From: Cupriavidus sp.
GTDB lineage: Bacteria > Pseudomonadota > Gammaproteobacteria > Burkholderiales > Burkholderiaceae
DNA: 64,000 nt
Assembly (NCBI GenBank): GCA_031181345.1
Contig: JAPSLC010000006.1
Span: 80,903-144,902 of the forward strand
Direction: 5' to 3'
Shown: in pieces, positions 10,790-26,874 of the stretch
How the letters are laid out: each line of letters opens with the position of its first letter
How positions within the stretch are numbered: position 1 is the first letter of the stretch
The notes under the pieces: model-generated
The model's database searches: none
Seen by the model: only the letters and a program-made list of their open reading frames with translations
Told to the model about the DNA's origin: nothing
Program-made: the position numbers and the translations under genes

Positions 10790-13138
10790 TCAACCCCTGG
10801 GCGCACGGCCCGAGCGCAATGCCTCGATGCGCCGCTGGACCCCGGCCTGGCTGAACAGTGCCTGCACGTCGAAGCGCAGCCGGCGCTGCCAGTTCGGATG
10901 GCCACTGGTGGTGCCCGGCAAATTGGGCTGCTCGACATCGGCCAGCAGGTCCTCGACCGGCACCAGCCGCAGCGGCGTGCGCGCGCGCGACAGCCAGGCC
11001 AGGATCGTCCCCACCGGTGCGCGGTCGGGGTCGGGCGCCTCGCCCTTGGCCAGCCCCGCCTCGCACAGCGCCTGCCACAGCGCCTGCCGGTCGCGGGCGC
11101 GTTCGGCGCGGGCCGCGGCCTCGGTCACGTCAGGGCCGAGCTGGTCCAGACGTGCGCGCCAGGTGATGTCCTGCCCCGCCCACCAGCCGGCGATGGTCGG
11201 CAGATCGTGCGTGGTCGAGGTCGCGATCGCGTTCGGCGGCCAGCGCTCGGGCGGCACGAAGGCGGCGGCCTCCGGCTCGGGCGCGGCGGTGTCTTCCGCG
11301 GGCGAGGGAGCGGGTTTATCGGCCGCATTGCCGCCCGCATGGGCGCTCGCATTTCCGCCCGCATTGCCGTTCATCGTGCCGGTCTCTTCGTGGGAGGAGC
11401 GCCCGCCGGGCTTCCCGCCGGAGGCCGCGGCGGTCTCGCCGTCGCCTTCGCGGGCCGGCTGCGCGCGCTCGAACCACAGCACGTCGATGCCGAGCATGCC
11501 GCGCTCGGCCAGCGTGGTGTTGAAGGTGTCCGGCACCGTGCCCAGGTTCTCGCCAATGATGATGGCGCGATGGCGCCACGACTCGAGCGCGATCAGCCGC
11601 AGCAGGTCCTCCATCGGGTAGCGCAGATAGGCGCCCGACTCCGGCGGCATGCCGTCCGGCACCAGCCACACGCGCGCCAGCCCGAGCGCATGGTCGATGC
11701 GCAGCCCGCCGACATGCGCGAGGTTCGCGCGCAGCATCTCGATGAAGGCCGTGTAGCCGTGCCGGCGCAGGGCGCGCGGCGAAAAGACCGTGATGCCCCA
11801 GCTTTGCCCCAGTGCGTTGTACACGTCGGGCGGCGCGCCGGCCGAAAACCCCTGCAGCATCTCGTTCTGCCGGGTCCAGGCATGGCTGCCGGTGGGATCG
11901 GTGCCCACCGCCAGATCGCCGATCAGCCCGATCGCCATGCCGGCATCGCGGGCGCTGCGCTGCGCCGCGCGCAAACCGTCCTCGGCCAGCCATTGCAGGA
12001 ACACGTGGTAGCCGATCTCGTCGGGAAAGGCGCTGGCGAAGGCCGACAGCGCCGCGTCCTGCGGCGAGCGATGCGTGACCGGCCAGCGCCGCCAGTCGGC
12101 CGCCATCTGGATCTCGGCGCGGGTGCCGGCCTGCGCCAGGTGCTGGGCCTGCAGGGCCTCGAAGGCGGCGTGCGCGAGCAGCGGCGTGCCGCCGTTGCGG
12201 CGGAAGATCGCCAGGTCGTCGGCGGCGTCGGCGGGCAACAGCTGATCCCGGTGGTCCCACAGCCAGCGCGTCAGCTTCAGCCGTGCCTGCGCCGCCGCCG
12301 GCCAGTCGATCTCGGCCCTCGATTCGAGCGTCTGCAGCGCGCCGCCCAGCTGCAGCGCCGAAATGGCGCGCGCCACCGCGGCGTGGCCGAACACCGGCGC
12401 CGGATCGGCATAGAGCACGTTCAGGAACAGCCGGCTGGACGGCGAGTAGGGGCTGTAGCGTTCGGGAAAGGCCGCGAAGCCGGCGTGCAGCGGGCTGATC
12501 GCGACCGCGTCGGCGCCTTCGCGCGCGGCCGCCTCGGCAAACATCGCCAGCGCGCTCAGGTCGCCCATGCCGGCCGGCGCGCCGCGGCGCAGGCCGTAGA
12601 CCTGCACCGACGGGCCCCAGGGCTTGCGCCGCATGCGCTCCTGCTCGGACAGGCCAATGCCGCGCAGTGCGTCCTGCACGCCGAAACAGCGCGCCGGCGC
12701 CACCGCCACCTGGACCTCGACGTCGCCCATCAGCAGACGGTGGTAGCCAGGGCTCTGCACCGCCGGCACCACCAGTGCGCCGCGCGCATCGCGCCGTGCG
12801 ACGCCGGTCTGCACGCTGCCGTCTTCCAGTTCGAGCCGGAACGGCTGCTCCTGCCGGGTATGCGCCAGCGGCACGCGGATCGGCTTGCCCTGGTCGGCAG
12901 TCAGCAGCGGGGCCAATGCGGTGGCGGCGTCGTCGGCCAGCATGCGGGCGCGCGAGGCCTCGCACTGGCCGATGGTCTTGCACGGCAGGCCCAGCCGCTC
13001 GAGTACGGCGCGCAGCGATTCCTCCGGGACCACGCGGTCGTGCCCCTGGGCATCCTGCCAATGCACCAGCAGGCCGGCGCGCTCGGCGAGCAGGTGCAGC
13101 GATGCTAGCGCGGCATCGGGATTGGCTTGGCGCGGCAT
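10790..13138 (-). CDS. malQ: 4-alpha-glucanotransferase MalQ (amylomaltase, GH77)
   Basis: Disproportionates malto-oligosaccharides by moving glucan segments, supplying acceptors for GlgP. Visible catalytic motifs are GGLRIDHALGLAR (nucleophile Asp), IIGENLGTVPD (acid/base Glu) and STTHDLPTIAGWW (transition-state Asp). At 782 residues it is longer than usual. An insertion at roughly 563-628, rich in Gly, Asn, Ala, Glu and Pro, splits the barrel between LWFERAQP and FVPPERWPP. The ATG at 13138 has GGAG 7 bases upstream. It follows glgX by 106 bp, the gap containing a very strong hairpin. Confidence 0.95.
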   Translation of the reverse strand: MPRQANPDAALASLHLLAERAGLLVHWQDAQGHDRVVPEESLRAVLERLGLPCKTIGQCEASRARMLADDAATALAPLLTADQGKPIRVPLAHTRQEQPFRLELEDGSVQTGVARRDARGALVVPAVQSPGYHRLLMGDVEVQVAVAPARCFGVQDALRGIGLSEQERMRRKPWGPSVQVYGLRRGAPAGMGDLSALAMFAEAAAREGADAVAISPLHAGFAAFPERYSPYSPSSRLFLNVLYADPAPVFGHAAVARAISALQLGGALQTLESRAEIDWPAAAQARLKLTRWLWDHRDQLLPADAADDLAIFRRNGGTPLLAHAAFEALQAQHLAQAGTRAEIQMAADWRRWPVTHRSPQDAALSAFASAFPDEIGYHVFLQWLAEDGLRAAQRSARDAGMAIGLIGDLAVGTDPTGSHAWTRQNEMLQGFSAGAPPDVYNALGQSWGITVFSPRALRRHGYTAFIEMLRANLAHVGGLRIDHALGLARVWLVPDGMPPESGAYLRYPMEDLLRLIALESWRHRAIIIGENLGTVPDTFNTTLAERGMLGIDVLWFERAQPAREGDGETAAASGGKPGGRSSHEETGTMNGNAGGNASAHAGGNAADKPAPSPAEDTAAPEPEAAAFVPPERWPPNAIATSTTHDLPTIAGWWAGQDITWRARLDQLGPDVTEAAARAERARDRQALWQALCEAGLAKGEAPDPDRAPVGTILAWLSRARTPLRLVPVEDLLADVEQPNLPGTTSGHPNWQRRLRFDVQALFSQAGVQRRIEALRSGRAPRG

Positions 13139-13244
13139 GGTGGACTCCTTTGTGGCTGGCTGATCGGGATGGCGGACGGTGGCGGACGGGTGGCCGGTGA
13201 TCGATGATCGGATCGCTGAAGCGGGCCGCTGAGCGGGCCGTCAG

Positions 13245-15374
<2,130 letters not shown>

Positions 15375-15385
15375 GCAGGACCCTC

Positions 15386-17653
15386 CTAGTCGGGCAGATG
15401 GCGCAGCAGCAGCATCGCCAGCGGCGGCAGCGTCAGCGACAGCGAGGCCGGCAGGCCGTGCGACGGCACCGGCTCGGCATGGAGCTCGCCACCGTTGCCG
15501 ACATTGCTGCCGCCGTAGCAGGCCGCATCGGTATTGACGATCTCCTGCCAGCGCCCGGCGTGCGGCACGCCGAGCCGGTAGCCGGGCCGCGGCAACGGCG
15601 TCATGTTGACCACCACCAGCACCACGTCGTCGCTGTCCGGCGCGGCGCGGCGCAGGTAGGCGAACACGCTGTTATGGCTGTCGTCGCCGATTACCCAGCT
15701 GAAGCCGCCGGGATGATGGTCGCAGGCGTGCAGCGCGGGCAGCTCGCGATAGGCGCGGTTCAGGTCCCGCACCAGCATCTGCATGCCGCGGTGGTTCGGG
15801 TGGTCGAGCAGCACCCAGTCGAGCTCGCTCTCGTGATTCCATTCGAGCCACTGCGCCAGCTCGCCGCCCATGAACAGCAGCTTCTTGCCCGGGTGGGTCC
15901 ACATGAAGCCGAAGTACGCGCGCAGGCTCGCCAGCTTCTGCCAGTGGTCGCCGGGCGCCTTGTTGATCAGCGAGCCCTTGCCATGCACCACCTCGTCGTG
16001 CGACAGCGGCAGCACGAAGGCCTCGGACCACGCGTAGACCATGCCGAACGTCATGTCCTGGTGATGCCAGGCGCGGTGCACCGGGTCGTGCGACAGGTAG
16101 CGCAGCGTGTCGTGCATCCATCCCATGTTCCATTTGAAGGTGAAGCCGAGCCCGCCGCTGTCGACGGGGGCCGTCACGCCCGGCCATGCGGTCGATTCCT
16201 CGGCGATCGTCATCGCGCCGTGGCAGCGTTCGCGCACCACCGTGTTCAGTTCGCGCAGGAAGGACACCGCCTCGAGGTTCTCGCGCCCGCCGAAGCGGTT
16301 CGGCACCCACTGCCCCGTCTTGCGGCTGTAGTCGCGGTACAGCATCGAGGCGACCGCGTCGACGCGCAGCCCGTCGATATGGAATTCGCGCAGCCAGTGC
16401 AGCGCGCTGGCCAGCAGGAAGCCGCGCACCTCGTTGCGGCCGAGGTTGTAGATCAGCGTGTTCCAGTCCTGGTGGAAGCCCTCGCGCGGGTCCTGGTGCT
16501 CGTACAGCGCGGTGCCGTCGAACTCCGCCAGGCCATGCGGATCGGTCGGAAAGTGCGCCGGCACCCAGTCGAGGATCACGCCGATGCCGGCCTCGTGGCA
16601 GCGGTCGACGAAGGCGGCGAAGGCCTGCGGGGGGCCGAAGCGCGCGGTCGGCGCGAACAGCGACAGCGGCTGGTAGCCCCAGGAACCGCCGAACGGATGC
16701 TCGGTGATCGGCAGCAGCTCGATATGGGTAAAGCCCAGGTCGCGCACATAGGGGATCAGGCGCTCGCCCAGGATCTCCCAGCCGCGCGCGGGATCGTTGA
16801 CCTCGCGCAGCCACGACCCGGCATGGACCTCGTAGATCGACATCGGCGTGGAGTACGGATCCTGGCTGGAGCGGCGGCTCATCCAGGCCTGGTCGGTCCA
16901 GCCGAACGGTGGCGCCGACACGCCGGCCTGCGTCACCACCGACGCGGTGCCCGGCGGCAGCTCGGTGGCGAGCGCCAGCGGATCGGCCTTGTCGGGCAGC
17001 GGGTGACCGTGCGCGTCGCTCAAGTCGTACTTGTAGCGGCTGCCCGGCTGCACGCCGAGCCCGGCCGGCACGAACAGCTCCCAGACGCCGACGCCGTAGC
17101 GCAGCCGCATCGGATGGCGCGCCGGATGCCAGCCGTTGAAGTCGCCGATCACCGAGACGCGGCTCGCATTGGGCGCCCACACGGCGAAGCGCACGCCCTC
17201 GATGCCGTCGACCGTCATCCACTGCGCGCCGAGGCACCGGCCCAGTTCGAAATGCCGGCCTTCGCCGATCAGATGCAGGTCCAGCTCGCCGAGCAGCAGA
17301 TCGAACGAATAGGGATCGGCGCTCAGCTGGCGGGTACCGTCGCCCCAGGTGATATCGAGGCGGTAGTCGCGCCGGCCCAGCCTGTCGGGCAGCGTGCCGG
17401 CGAAGATGCCGCCGGCGTGGATGCATTGCATCGGCCCGATCGCGTTGCCGAGGTTGTCGGCCAGCGCGACCGACTGCGCGCCGGGCAGGCAGGCGCGCAC
17501 GACCATGCGATCGCCTTCGCGGTGCGGTCCGAGCAGCGAAAACGGATCGGCGTGGCGCGCGCCGAGCAGGGCCTCGAATTGCGCCGCGGCGTGCTCGGAT
17601 TGCCCGTGCTGGCCCCGCGTCGACGCGGGGCCGGAGAAAGTCGTAGTGGCCAT
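15386..17653 (-). CDS. glgB: 1,4-alpha-glucan branching enzyme GlgB
   Basis: Introduces alpha-1,6 branches into glucan made by GlgE and GlgA. The 755-residue protein has the long form: an N1 domain, a CBM48 domain ([20 protein letters not shown]), a GH13_9 barrel and an all-beta C-terminal domain. Barrel motifs are [30 protein letters not shown] (nucleophile Asp), [12 protein letters not shown] (Glu) and [14 protein letters not shown]. The start at 17653 is 9 bases after the treS stop, with only a weak GAGACG upstream, so it is likely co-transcribed and coupled with treS-mak. The combination TreS-Mak/GlgE/GlgB is the classical GlgE-pathway set. Confidence 0.96.
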   Translation of the reverse strand: MATTTFSGPASTRGQHGQSEHAAAQFEALLGARHADPFSLLGPHREGDRMVVRACLPGAQSVALADNLGNAIGPMQCIHAGGIFAGTLPDRLGRRDYRLDITWGDGTRQLSADPYSFDLLLGELDLHLIGEGRHFELGRCLGAQWMTVDGIEGVRFAVWAPNASRVSVIGDFNGWHPARHPMRLRYGVGVWELFVPAGLGVQPGSRYKYDLSDAHGHPLPDKADPLALATELPPGTASVVTQAGVSAPPFGWTDQAWMSRRSSQDPYSTPMSIYEVHAGSWLREVNDPARGWEILGERLIPYVRDLGFTHIELLPITEHPFGGSWGYQPLSLFAPTARFGPPQAFAAFVDRCHEAGIGVILDWVPAHFPTDPHGLAEFDGTALYEHQDPREGFHQDWNTLIYNLGRNEVRGFLLASALHWLREFHIDGLRVDAVASMLYRDYSRKTGQWVPNRFGGRENLEAVSFLRELNTVVRERCHGAMTIAEESTAWPGVTAPVDSGGLGFTFKWNMGWMHDTLRYLSHDPVHRAWHHQDMTFGMVYAWSEAFVLPLSHDEVVHGKGSLINKAPGDHWQKLASLRAYFGFMWTHPGKKLLFMGGELAQWLEWNHESELDWVLLDHPNHRGMQMLVRDLNRAYRELPALHACDHHPGGFSWVIGDDSHNSVFAYLRRAAPDSDDVVLVVVNMTPLPRPGYRLGVPHAGRWQEIVNTDAACYGGSNVGNGGELHAEPVPSHGLPASLSLTLPPLAMLLLRHLPD

Positions 17654-17662
17654 GATTGCGTC

Positions 17663-21084
<3,422 letters not shown>

Positions 21085-21088
<4 letters not shown>

Positions 21089-24000
21089 GCAGACTCCTCG
21101 CGTCTTGGCTTGACATGCCACAAGGCGAACGGCAGCGCGTGCGGATCGAGCCGGATGCGCTGGTGCTTGCCTTGCCACTGGAAGCGATGGCCGTGCATCA
21201 GGTCCTCGGCGGACAGCGCGCCGTGATCGGGCAGGCCCCATTCCCACAGCGGCAGTTCGATATCGGCCTCGCGCACCGCGCGCGGGTCCAGGTTGATCGC
21301 GACCAGCAGCACGTCGTCGCCGAAGCCCGCATCCGGATCCTGGGAGGTGGGCACGTAGCGCGCGAAATACAGCACCGCATCGTCGCTGGCGTGCAGGAAG
21401 CGCAGGCCAAGATGGTTCTGCAGCGCCGGATGGCTGGCGCGGATCTGATTCAGCCGCGTGATTTCGGCAACGATATTGCCGGGCCGGTTCCAGTCCCACG
21501 CGCGCAGCTGGTACTTCTCCGAATCGAGATACTCCTCCTTGGTCACGCCGTTGACTACCAGCGGCGTGCCCTCGCACAGCTCGAAGCCGTTGTACATGCC
21601 CCAGAGCCCGGACAGCAGCGTGGCCAGCGCGGCGCGGATCAGAAAGCCAGGCCGTCCCGAGTCGTGCAGGAAGTAGGGGTTGATGTCCGGCGTGTTGACG
21701 AAGAAGTGCGGGCGGAAATATTCGCGCAGCGGCGTGCGCGTCAGCTCCGTCATGTAGTCGATCAGCTCGCGCTTGTGGTTGCGCCAGGTGAAGTAGGTGT
21801 ACGACTGGCTGAAGCCCAGCTTGGCCAGCCGCGCCATCATCTTGGGCCGCGTGAAGGCCTCGGCCAGGAAGATGGTGTCGGGATGGCGCTCGCGCACGTT
21901 GGCGATCATCCATTCCCAGAACGGCAGCGGCTTGGTGTGCGGATTGTCGACGCGGAAGATGCGCACGCCCTCGCTGACCCAGAACATCACGACATCGCGC
22001 AGCGCGATCCACAGCGCGGGCGCGGCGCCGCCCTTGGCGTAGAAGTCGACGTTGACGATGTCCTCGTATTTCTTTGGCGGATTCTCCGCATAGCGCAGCG
22101 AGCCGTCGGGCCGGTGCGCGAACCATTCGGGATGCTCGCGCAGCCAGGGATGGTCGGGCGAGCACTGGATCGCGAAGTCCAGCGCCAGTTCGAGCCCGGC
22201 CGCGGCGCTGGCCGCGCGCAGGCGCCGGAAGTCCTCGATGGTGCCAAGCTGCGGATGGATCGCGTCGTGGCCGCCCTCGGGCGAGCCGATCGCATACGGG
22301 CTGCCCGGATCGTCGGGCGCCGCGCGCAGGCTGTTGTTGCGGCCCTTGCGGTTGGCGCGGCCGATCGGATGGATCGGCGGGAAGTACAGCACGTCGAAGC
22401 CCATCGCGCGGATCGCCGGCAGGCGTTCGATCACGTCGTCGAAGGTGCCGTGGCGCTCCGCGTCGCCGCTTTGCGAGCGCGGAAACAGCTCGTACCAGCT
22501 GGCAAAGCGCGCCGCCAGCCGGTCGGCCTCGACCGGTATCGCGACCGGATGGCGCGTCGAGAAGTGGCGCGGATCGGCCGCCTGCATCAGCGTGCGGGTG
22601 TGCGGCGACAGCAGGATCTCGAGCCGGCGCAGGTCGTCCCTGGCTGCGGCCTCGAGCTCCGCGACGACGTCGCGCAAGGCCCGCGAGGCCTCGCGCTCGC
22701 CGGTGCGGCCGTGCCGCAGTGTATTGGCGACCAGGCGCGCGCCTTCCTCGATTTCCAGCGTCACGTCGACGCCGGCCTGCTTCTTCTTGGTGACCTCGTC
22801 GCACCAGGTGGCGAAGGCATCGTGCCACGCCTCCACGGTGAATTCGTGCCGGCCCAGCGCGGTCAGCGCGAAGCTGCCGACCCAGCGGTCGTTGACGGTC
22901 GGCACCATCGGCGCCTCGTGCCAGCTCTCTTCGCCGGGACCGCGCCACAGCACCACGGCGGCGAGCTTGTCGTGGCCGTCCATCCAGATGTCGGCGCTGA
23001 CCTCGACCCGCTCGCCGGTCACGCGGCGTACCGCGAAGCGGCCGTTGTCGCAGGCCGGCGCGACGTTCTCGATGGCGATGCGCGGCGCCTGCACGGCCGC
23101 GGCGACGCTGCGCTCGAGCGCGGCGCGCACCGACGCGCCGAAGCGCTTGCCCTCGCGCCGGGCCGGCTCGGCCAGCGCCGCCGACGGGGCGGCATGGAAG
23201 AGCTGCACGCCGGCAGGGGCCAGCGTGATGTTGTCCAGCGCATCGAGCAGCGTGCCGGGCTCGACGCCGCCGCCGGGTCCGCCATCGGCCGCGAGCAGCG
23301 TGCCGGCGCCATGCGGCAGGGCGCTGAGGATGCGATCGGCGCCGAGGCGGGCCGGCTGCTGCGTATCGGGATTGATCACGATGGCCAGCGGCAGCGGGGC
23401 GCCCGCGGCGGGCGTCGGCAGCCGGGCCAGCGCGATCAGCGCGCCATCGGCGCCGGTCAGCTGCCGCACCGCCAGCGCCGGGGCCGGCCCGCGCGCGGCG
23501 ATCCAGGCGTTGGCGTGGATCAGCTCGTGCGACAGGTCGTAGATCAGGCCCGGGTCCGCATCGCCATCGGCCCCGCCCGGCTGGTCGCGCGGCGGGTCCT
23601 CCTCGCAATCGCCGCCGCCGCATTCGAAGCCGGCCGGCACCAGGATGCCGTCGCCCAGCGCCGCCGCCGTCCACAAGGCGCGCCGCGCCGCCAGCGCGTC
23701 CAGGCCGCGGGCCTGCATCGCCGGCGCTGCCAGTACCGCGCCGAAGGGGCGCAGCCGCGCGATTTCCTCGCTCAGCCAGGGGCTGCGGTAATCCCACCAC
23801 GGCAGCGAGCAGAAGGCGCCATCGAAGCCGCCGCCGGCCAGGTCGGCGAGTTGGCCCGGGCTGGTGCCGGGCGTCCACGCCAGCATCAGCGGCGGGCGGC
23901 GCGCGCCGCCCGCCTTGGCATCTGCACCTGCGCCGGCACCTGCGCCCGCGCCCTTCAACGCCGCGATCAGCCTGGCCCAGTGCCGGCCCGCCACGCGCGC

Positions 24001-24531
24001 CGGCGCGCGGCACACATAGCCGGCGATATCGAGCTCGGCCAGGCCTTGCAGCCGTTCGGTCCACCACGACACCAGCGCCGCGGCGGCGCCGTCGTCGTGC
24101 CAGCGCAGGCGCGTCCCGGGCAGATGGTTGTCGGTGTCGCGCGGATCGGGCATCGCGCCGTCGTGCCGCCAGCCGGGATCGATCGGCGCCGCGCCGTCGG
24201 GATAGCGGTCCAGCGCGAGTTCCAGCAGGCAGGCCAGCCCTTGCGCGCGGCAGTGGGCGGCGATCGCGGCCAGGGTCTCGGCCGGGGTATGCAGGGGAGA
24301 GGCGCCTGCCAGCAGCACATGATCGAAGCCGAGCGCCTTGGCCCGGGCCAGGGCCCCGAGGGTGCCGTCATTGGCCTGGTGGACAAAATTCGGGTCGATC
24401 TGGCAGATGCGCACGGATTGGCTCGTCGGAAGGAGGACAGTCCGGGCACTGATGCGAAGCGCGTGCCAATATACCGCCGCGTCGGACATCCACCGACGCG
24501 CCCGCAGAGCTGGCCTTGCCGGGTAAGGCAT
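21085..24531 (-). CDS. glgE: Maltose-1-phosphate maltosyltransferase GlgE with long N-terminal extension
   Basis: Transfers maltose from maltose-1-phosphate to alpha-glucan chains. The canonical GlgE core begins near residue 484 ([15 protein letters not shown]) and includes [52 protein letters not shown] (nucleophile Asp), [13 protein letters not shown] (Glu) and [13 protein letters not shown]. The preceding roughly 480 residues resemble a worn amylase-like barrel ([28 protein letters not shown]) with low-complexity stretches (Gly-Ala repeat near 195; Gly/Asp/Pro-rich near 302-325). The start is uncertain: ATG 24531, ATG 24489 and GTG 24414 are all in frame and none has a good ribosome-binding site. 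The stop overlaps the treS ATG. Confidence 0.94.
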
Positions 24532-24588
24532 GGCGCGCGATTGCGGCCTTCACGCCGCTTGCCGAAATGACAAGCACCCAAATGTGGC

Positions 24589-24603
24589 CTGTAAAAACTA
24601 CAG
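24589..24603. promoter_or_regulatory. Small inverted repeat upstream of glgE
   Basis: CTGTA-aaaac-TACAG lies in the 118-bp gap between the RsbT/SpoIIE-like gene and glgE. This gap is noticeably more AT-rich than its surroundings, as expected for a promoter. The repeat could be an operator, but the arms are only 5 bases and this is weak evidence. Confidence 0.3.
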
Positions 24604-24649
24604 TGCCGTTCTGGCAGAAAGTATCCGAAGCGGTGCCGCGCGATCCGGC

Positions 24650-25864
24650 TCAGGCGGCCGGCCGTCCCGGACCGGGAGTGCGCCGCCGTCGGGTGGTGCC
24701 GGCGGAGCGCCGTGCGGCCGCGACGGGGCGGGTGCCGTCTCCATCGGCGGCCGTCACTGCCGCCGTCGTTGCCGATGTGGCCGCTGCGGCGGGCAGGGCC
24801 GCGCGGGCGGGGGCGCGCGCCGTGCATTCGTCGCTGCGCCGGCACACCAGCACGCAGCCATGGCCGGGCTGCCGGCAGTAATCGCGGTGCAGCACCGCGG
24901 CCACGATGGCCGGATGGCAGGCCAGCAGGCCCGGATAGGCCTCCAGCGTCCACGGCCACGACAGGCCGTCGTCATGCAGCACCAGCAGCGCGTGCGGCGG
25001 CCAGCCGGCCTGGGCCTGCGCCAGCGGCCCGCGCACCATCGCGCCGCCGTCGACGAGGGCCTCCCTCTGGCGCAGCAACGGCTGTACCGCGACCGTGGCG
25101 GCGCCATCGGTGCCATCGGCACCATCGGCTCCGGCTTCCACCACGCAGGCGCAGAAGCGGCCGGCGCCGGCCACGCGCACGTGACCCGCCTGCGCTTCGA
25201 TCTGGGCGGCCGCCAGCGCCATGTCGCCGCCCCCCGGCAGCGTGGCGCGCACGCGGTCGATCTGCTGCATCTGCGCACTAAAACCCTGCAGCGCGGCGAC
25301 CCGGCGCGCCGCTTCCGCGCCGCGTCCCAGGCCCAGCACCACCGTCGACAGCCCGCGCGCCGAATGGATGTTGAGCCCGCACGGCGCGACATCGCCGTCG
25401 GCCGGCGCCCATACCACGCCGACCGCCACGGCCGGCAGCGACACCGGTCCGGGCCGATCGGCCGGGGACAGCGTCATGCGAATCACCGAGCCGGCGGGAC
25501 TGTCGTAGCGGTCCAGCGCCGTAGCCAGTTCGTACAGCGCCGCCAGCCTGTCGCCCGCGCGGGCGCCGGCGTGCGTGCCATCCTCGCCGCTGGACGCATA
25601 GGGCCCATCGGGGGAAAGGGGCCGGTCGACGGCCAGGATCTCGACCTGCGGCGCGGCGGCCCCGGTCACCTCCTCCTGCAGCGGCCGCAGATGCAGCACG
25701 CCGCCGCCGGCGTGGTCGAGCATGCCGGTGGCGGCCGCGACCGCCGCGCGGCCGAGCCGTTCGGTGGCGATTTCACCGAAGCCGCAGCGCACCGCCAGTT
25801 CGGTGGCCGCGTCATGCGCGTTCGCGAGGTCGTCGGTTGCGTCGATGGCAATGCGAGTCTGCAT
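24650..25864 (-). CDS. Degenerate RsbT-ATPase/SpoIIE-phosphatase-like fusion protein
   Basis: The 404-residue protein follows the layout of fused anti-sigma-type ATPase plus SpoIIE/PP2C phosphatase proteins of partner-switching systems. Examples are CGFGEIATERLGRAAVAAA, LDHAGGGVLHLRPL, VEILAVDR, GVVWAPADGDVAPCG and WPPHALLVLHDDGLSWPW followed by LEAYPGLLACHPAIVAAVL. Expected catalytic residues seem lost. The ATPase N-box and G-boxes are altered. The phosphatase metal motifs CGDAW, DGLGHG and RDD appear as CGLNI, LGLGRG and PGHG. A Thr/Ala/Arg-rich tail follows. It lies upstream of glgE on the same strand and 49 bp after a PfpI-type gene. Probably a regulator without enzymatic activity; family assignment is from remembered motif patterns. 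Confidence 0.6.
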   Translation of the reverse strand: MQTRIAIDATDDLANAHDAATELAVRCGFGEIATERLGRAAVAAATGMLDHAGGGVLHLRPLQEEVTGAAAPQVEILAVDRPLSPDGPYASSGEDGTHAGARAGDRLAALYELATALDRYDSPAGSVIRMTLSPADRPGPVSLPAVAVGVVWAPADGDVAPCGLNIHSARGLSTVVLGLGRGAEAARRVAALQGFSAQMQQIDRVRATLPGGGDMALAAAQIEAQAGHVRVAGAGRFCACVVEAGADGADGTDGAATVAVQPLLRQREALVDGGAMVRGPLAQAQAGWPPHALLVLHDDGLSWPWTLEAYPGLLACHPAIVAAVLHRDYCRQPGHGCVLVCRRSDECTARAPARAALPAAAATSATTAAVTAADGDGTRPVAAARRSAGTTRRRRTPGPGRPAA

Positions 25865-25904
25865 GGCTGCGTGTGGCTGCGTCTGGCTGCGTGTGGCTGC
25901 GTGG
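25865..25904. repeat. Four tandem decamers abutting a start codon
   Basis: Four copies of GGCTGCGTGT (third-position variants in copies 2 and 4) fill the bases immediately upstream of the ATG at 25864. They occupy the place where a ribosome-binding site should be; none is visible. Copy-number slippage could alter translation or spacing. Confidence 0.8.
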
Positions 25905-25913
25905 TGGGGAAGA

Positions 25914-26525
25914 TCAGGCCTGGCCGGCGCGAGCTTCGCTGCGCTGGCCGGTGCGTTTGCCCAGCTCGTCGAACAGCGCGACGATCGCCTGGTTGAACGC
26001 CGGGATATCGTCCGGCTTGCGGCTGCTGACCCAATTGCCGTCGCGCACGACCTCGCGGTCGACCCACTCGCCGCCGGCGTTGCGGATATCGTCGGCCAGC
26101 GACGGCCAGCTGGTCAGCGTGCGCCCCTTGACCAGGCCCGCCGAGACCAGCAGCCACGGACCATGGCAGATCACCGCGATCGGCTTGCCGTCGTCCTGCA
26201 TTTTCTTCACGAAGCGCTGCGCGGCCTGGTCCATGCGCAGGGCATCGGCATTCATGGTGCCGCCAGGCAGCACCACGCCGTCGAAGTCGTCGGGATGGGC
26301 GTCGGCCAGCGTCGCCTGCACGCCGAAGCGGTCGGCCTTCTTGTCGTGCTGGACGCCTTGCACCTCGCCATCGTGCGGCGCAACGATGACGGTTTCGGCG
26401 CCGGCCTGCTGCAGGGCCTGGCGCGGTCCGGTCAGTTCGACCTGCTCGAACAGGTCGGTGACGAGGAAGGCGATGCGCTTGCCCGTCAGGGGATGATTGG
26501 CGTCGGGGGACGTGTTGCGGTTCAT
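25914..26525 (-). CDS. DJ-1/PfpI family protein (protease/deglycase-like)
   Basis: A 203-residue class-I glutamine-amidotransferase-like protein. KRIAFLVTDLFEQVELTGP gives the family N-terminus with a conserved Glu. GVVLPGGTMNAD and AVICHGPWLLVSAG form the nucleophile elbow with Cys120-His121. Family members act as general stress proteins, proposed as proteases or glyoxal/methylglyoxal deglycases. The ATG at 26525 has GAGGA 7 bases upstream; the reading frame stays open much further upstream but that region is not conserved. It is divergent from the ligase operon and sits upstream of the degenerate phosphatase gene on the same strand. Confidence 0.9.
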   Translation of the reverse strand: MNRNTSPDANHPLTGKRIAFLVTDLFEQVELTGPRQALQQAGAETVIVAPHDGEVQGVQHDKKADRFGVQATLADAHPDDFDGVVLPGGTMNADALRMDQAAQRFVKKMQDDGKPIAVICHGPWLLVSAGLVKGRTLTSWPSLADDIRNAGGEWVDREVVRDGNWVSSRKPDDIPAFNQAIVALFDELGKRTGQRSEARAGQA

Positions 26526-26874
26526 CTTGCGGTCCTCGTTGCACAGGGAAGTCAATACGTTGATCCGTCGATGCGTCGATGCGTCGATGCGTCGGTACGG
26601 AAGGGGACCCGGGCCGACCTTGTAGCTTTTGCGGCCGGCGGTAAAAAAGCGCTCGCCGCCGCGCCGCAGGTCTGGCGGGAAGGCGGCGTCCGTGTCCACT
26701 TCGGTCCAGAGCGGCAAGAAGCGTGCCCCCAAGGCTTGGGGGTCCAGAGGGCGACCCGTGCCACGTCGGCCTAAGCCCGATGGGCCGGCAGCGGCCGCTG
26801 GCATAACATCGTCTTATCGATGTGCCGGCCGATGGACCCATCGGCAACGCCATCGCAGCCGGAGTCCGCATCCC
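26526..26874. other. Divergent intergenic region, PfpI gene / ligase operon
   Basis: This 349-bp stretch separates the PfpI-type gene from the exonuclease start. It contains a tandem octamer array (26562-26593) and a near-perfect palindrome CCCCCAAG-g-CTTGGGGG (26726-26742). Both strands stay open through much of it, but nothing recognisable is encoded. Promoters for both directions must lie here; I could not assign them. Confidence 0.5.
26562..26593. repeat. Tandem octamer GATGCGTC x4
   Basis: Three exact copies of GATGCGTC preceded by one variant (GATCCGTC), about 40 bp upstream of the PfpI-type start. It is similar in style to the decamer and 11-mer arrays elsewhere in the window. Confidence 0.8.

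Noticed and set aside
21115..24570. Open frame of about 1150 codons antisense to glgE
   Set aside because: No recognisable motif, and it mirrors the codon structure of glgE; treated as a shadow.
25865..25904. CRISPR-like repeat array
   Set aside because: Ten-base units directly adjoining without spacers; no cas genes anywhere in the window.
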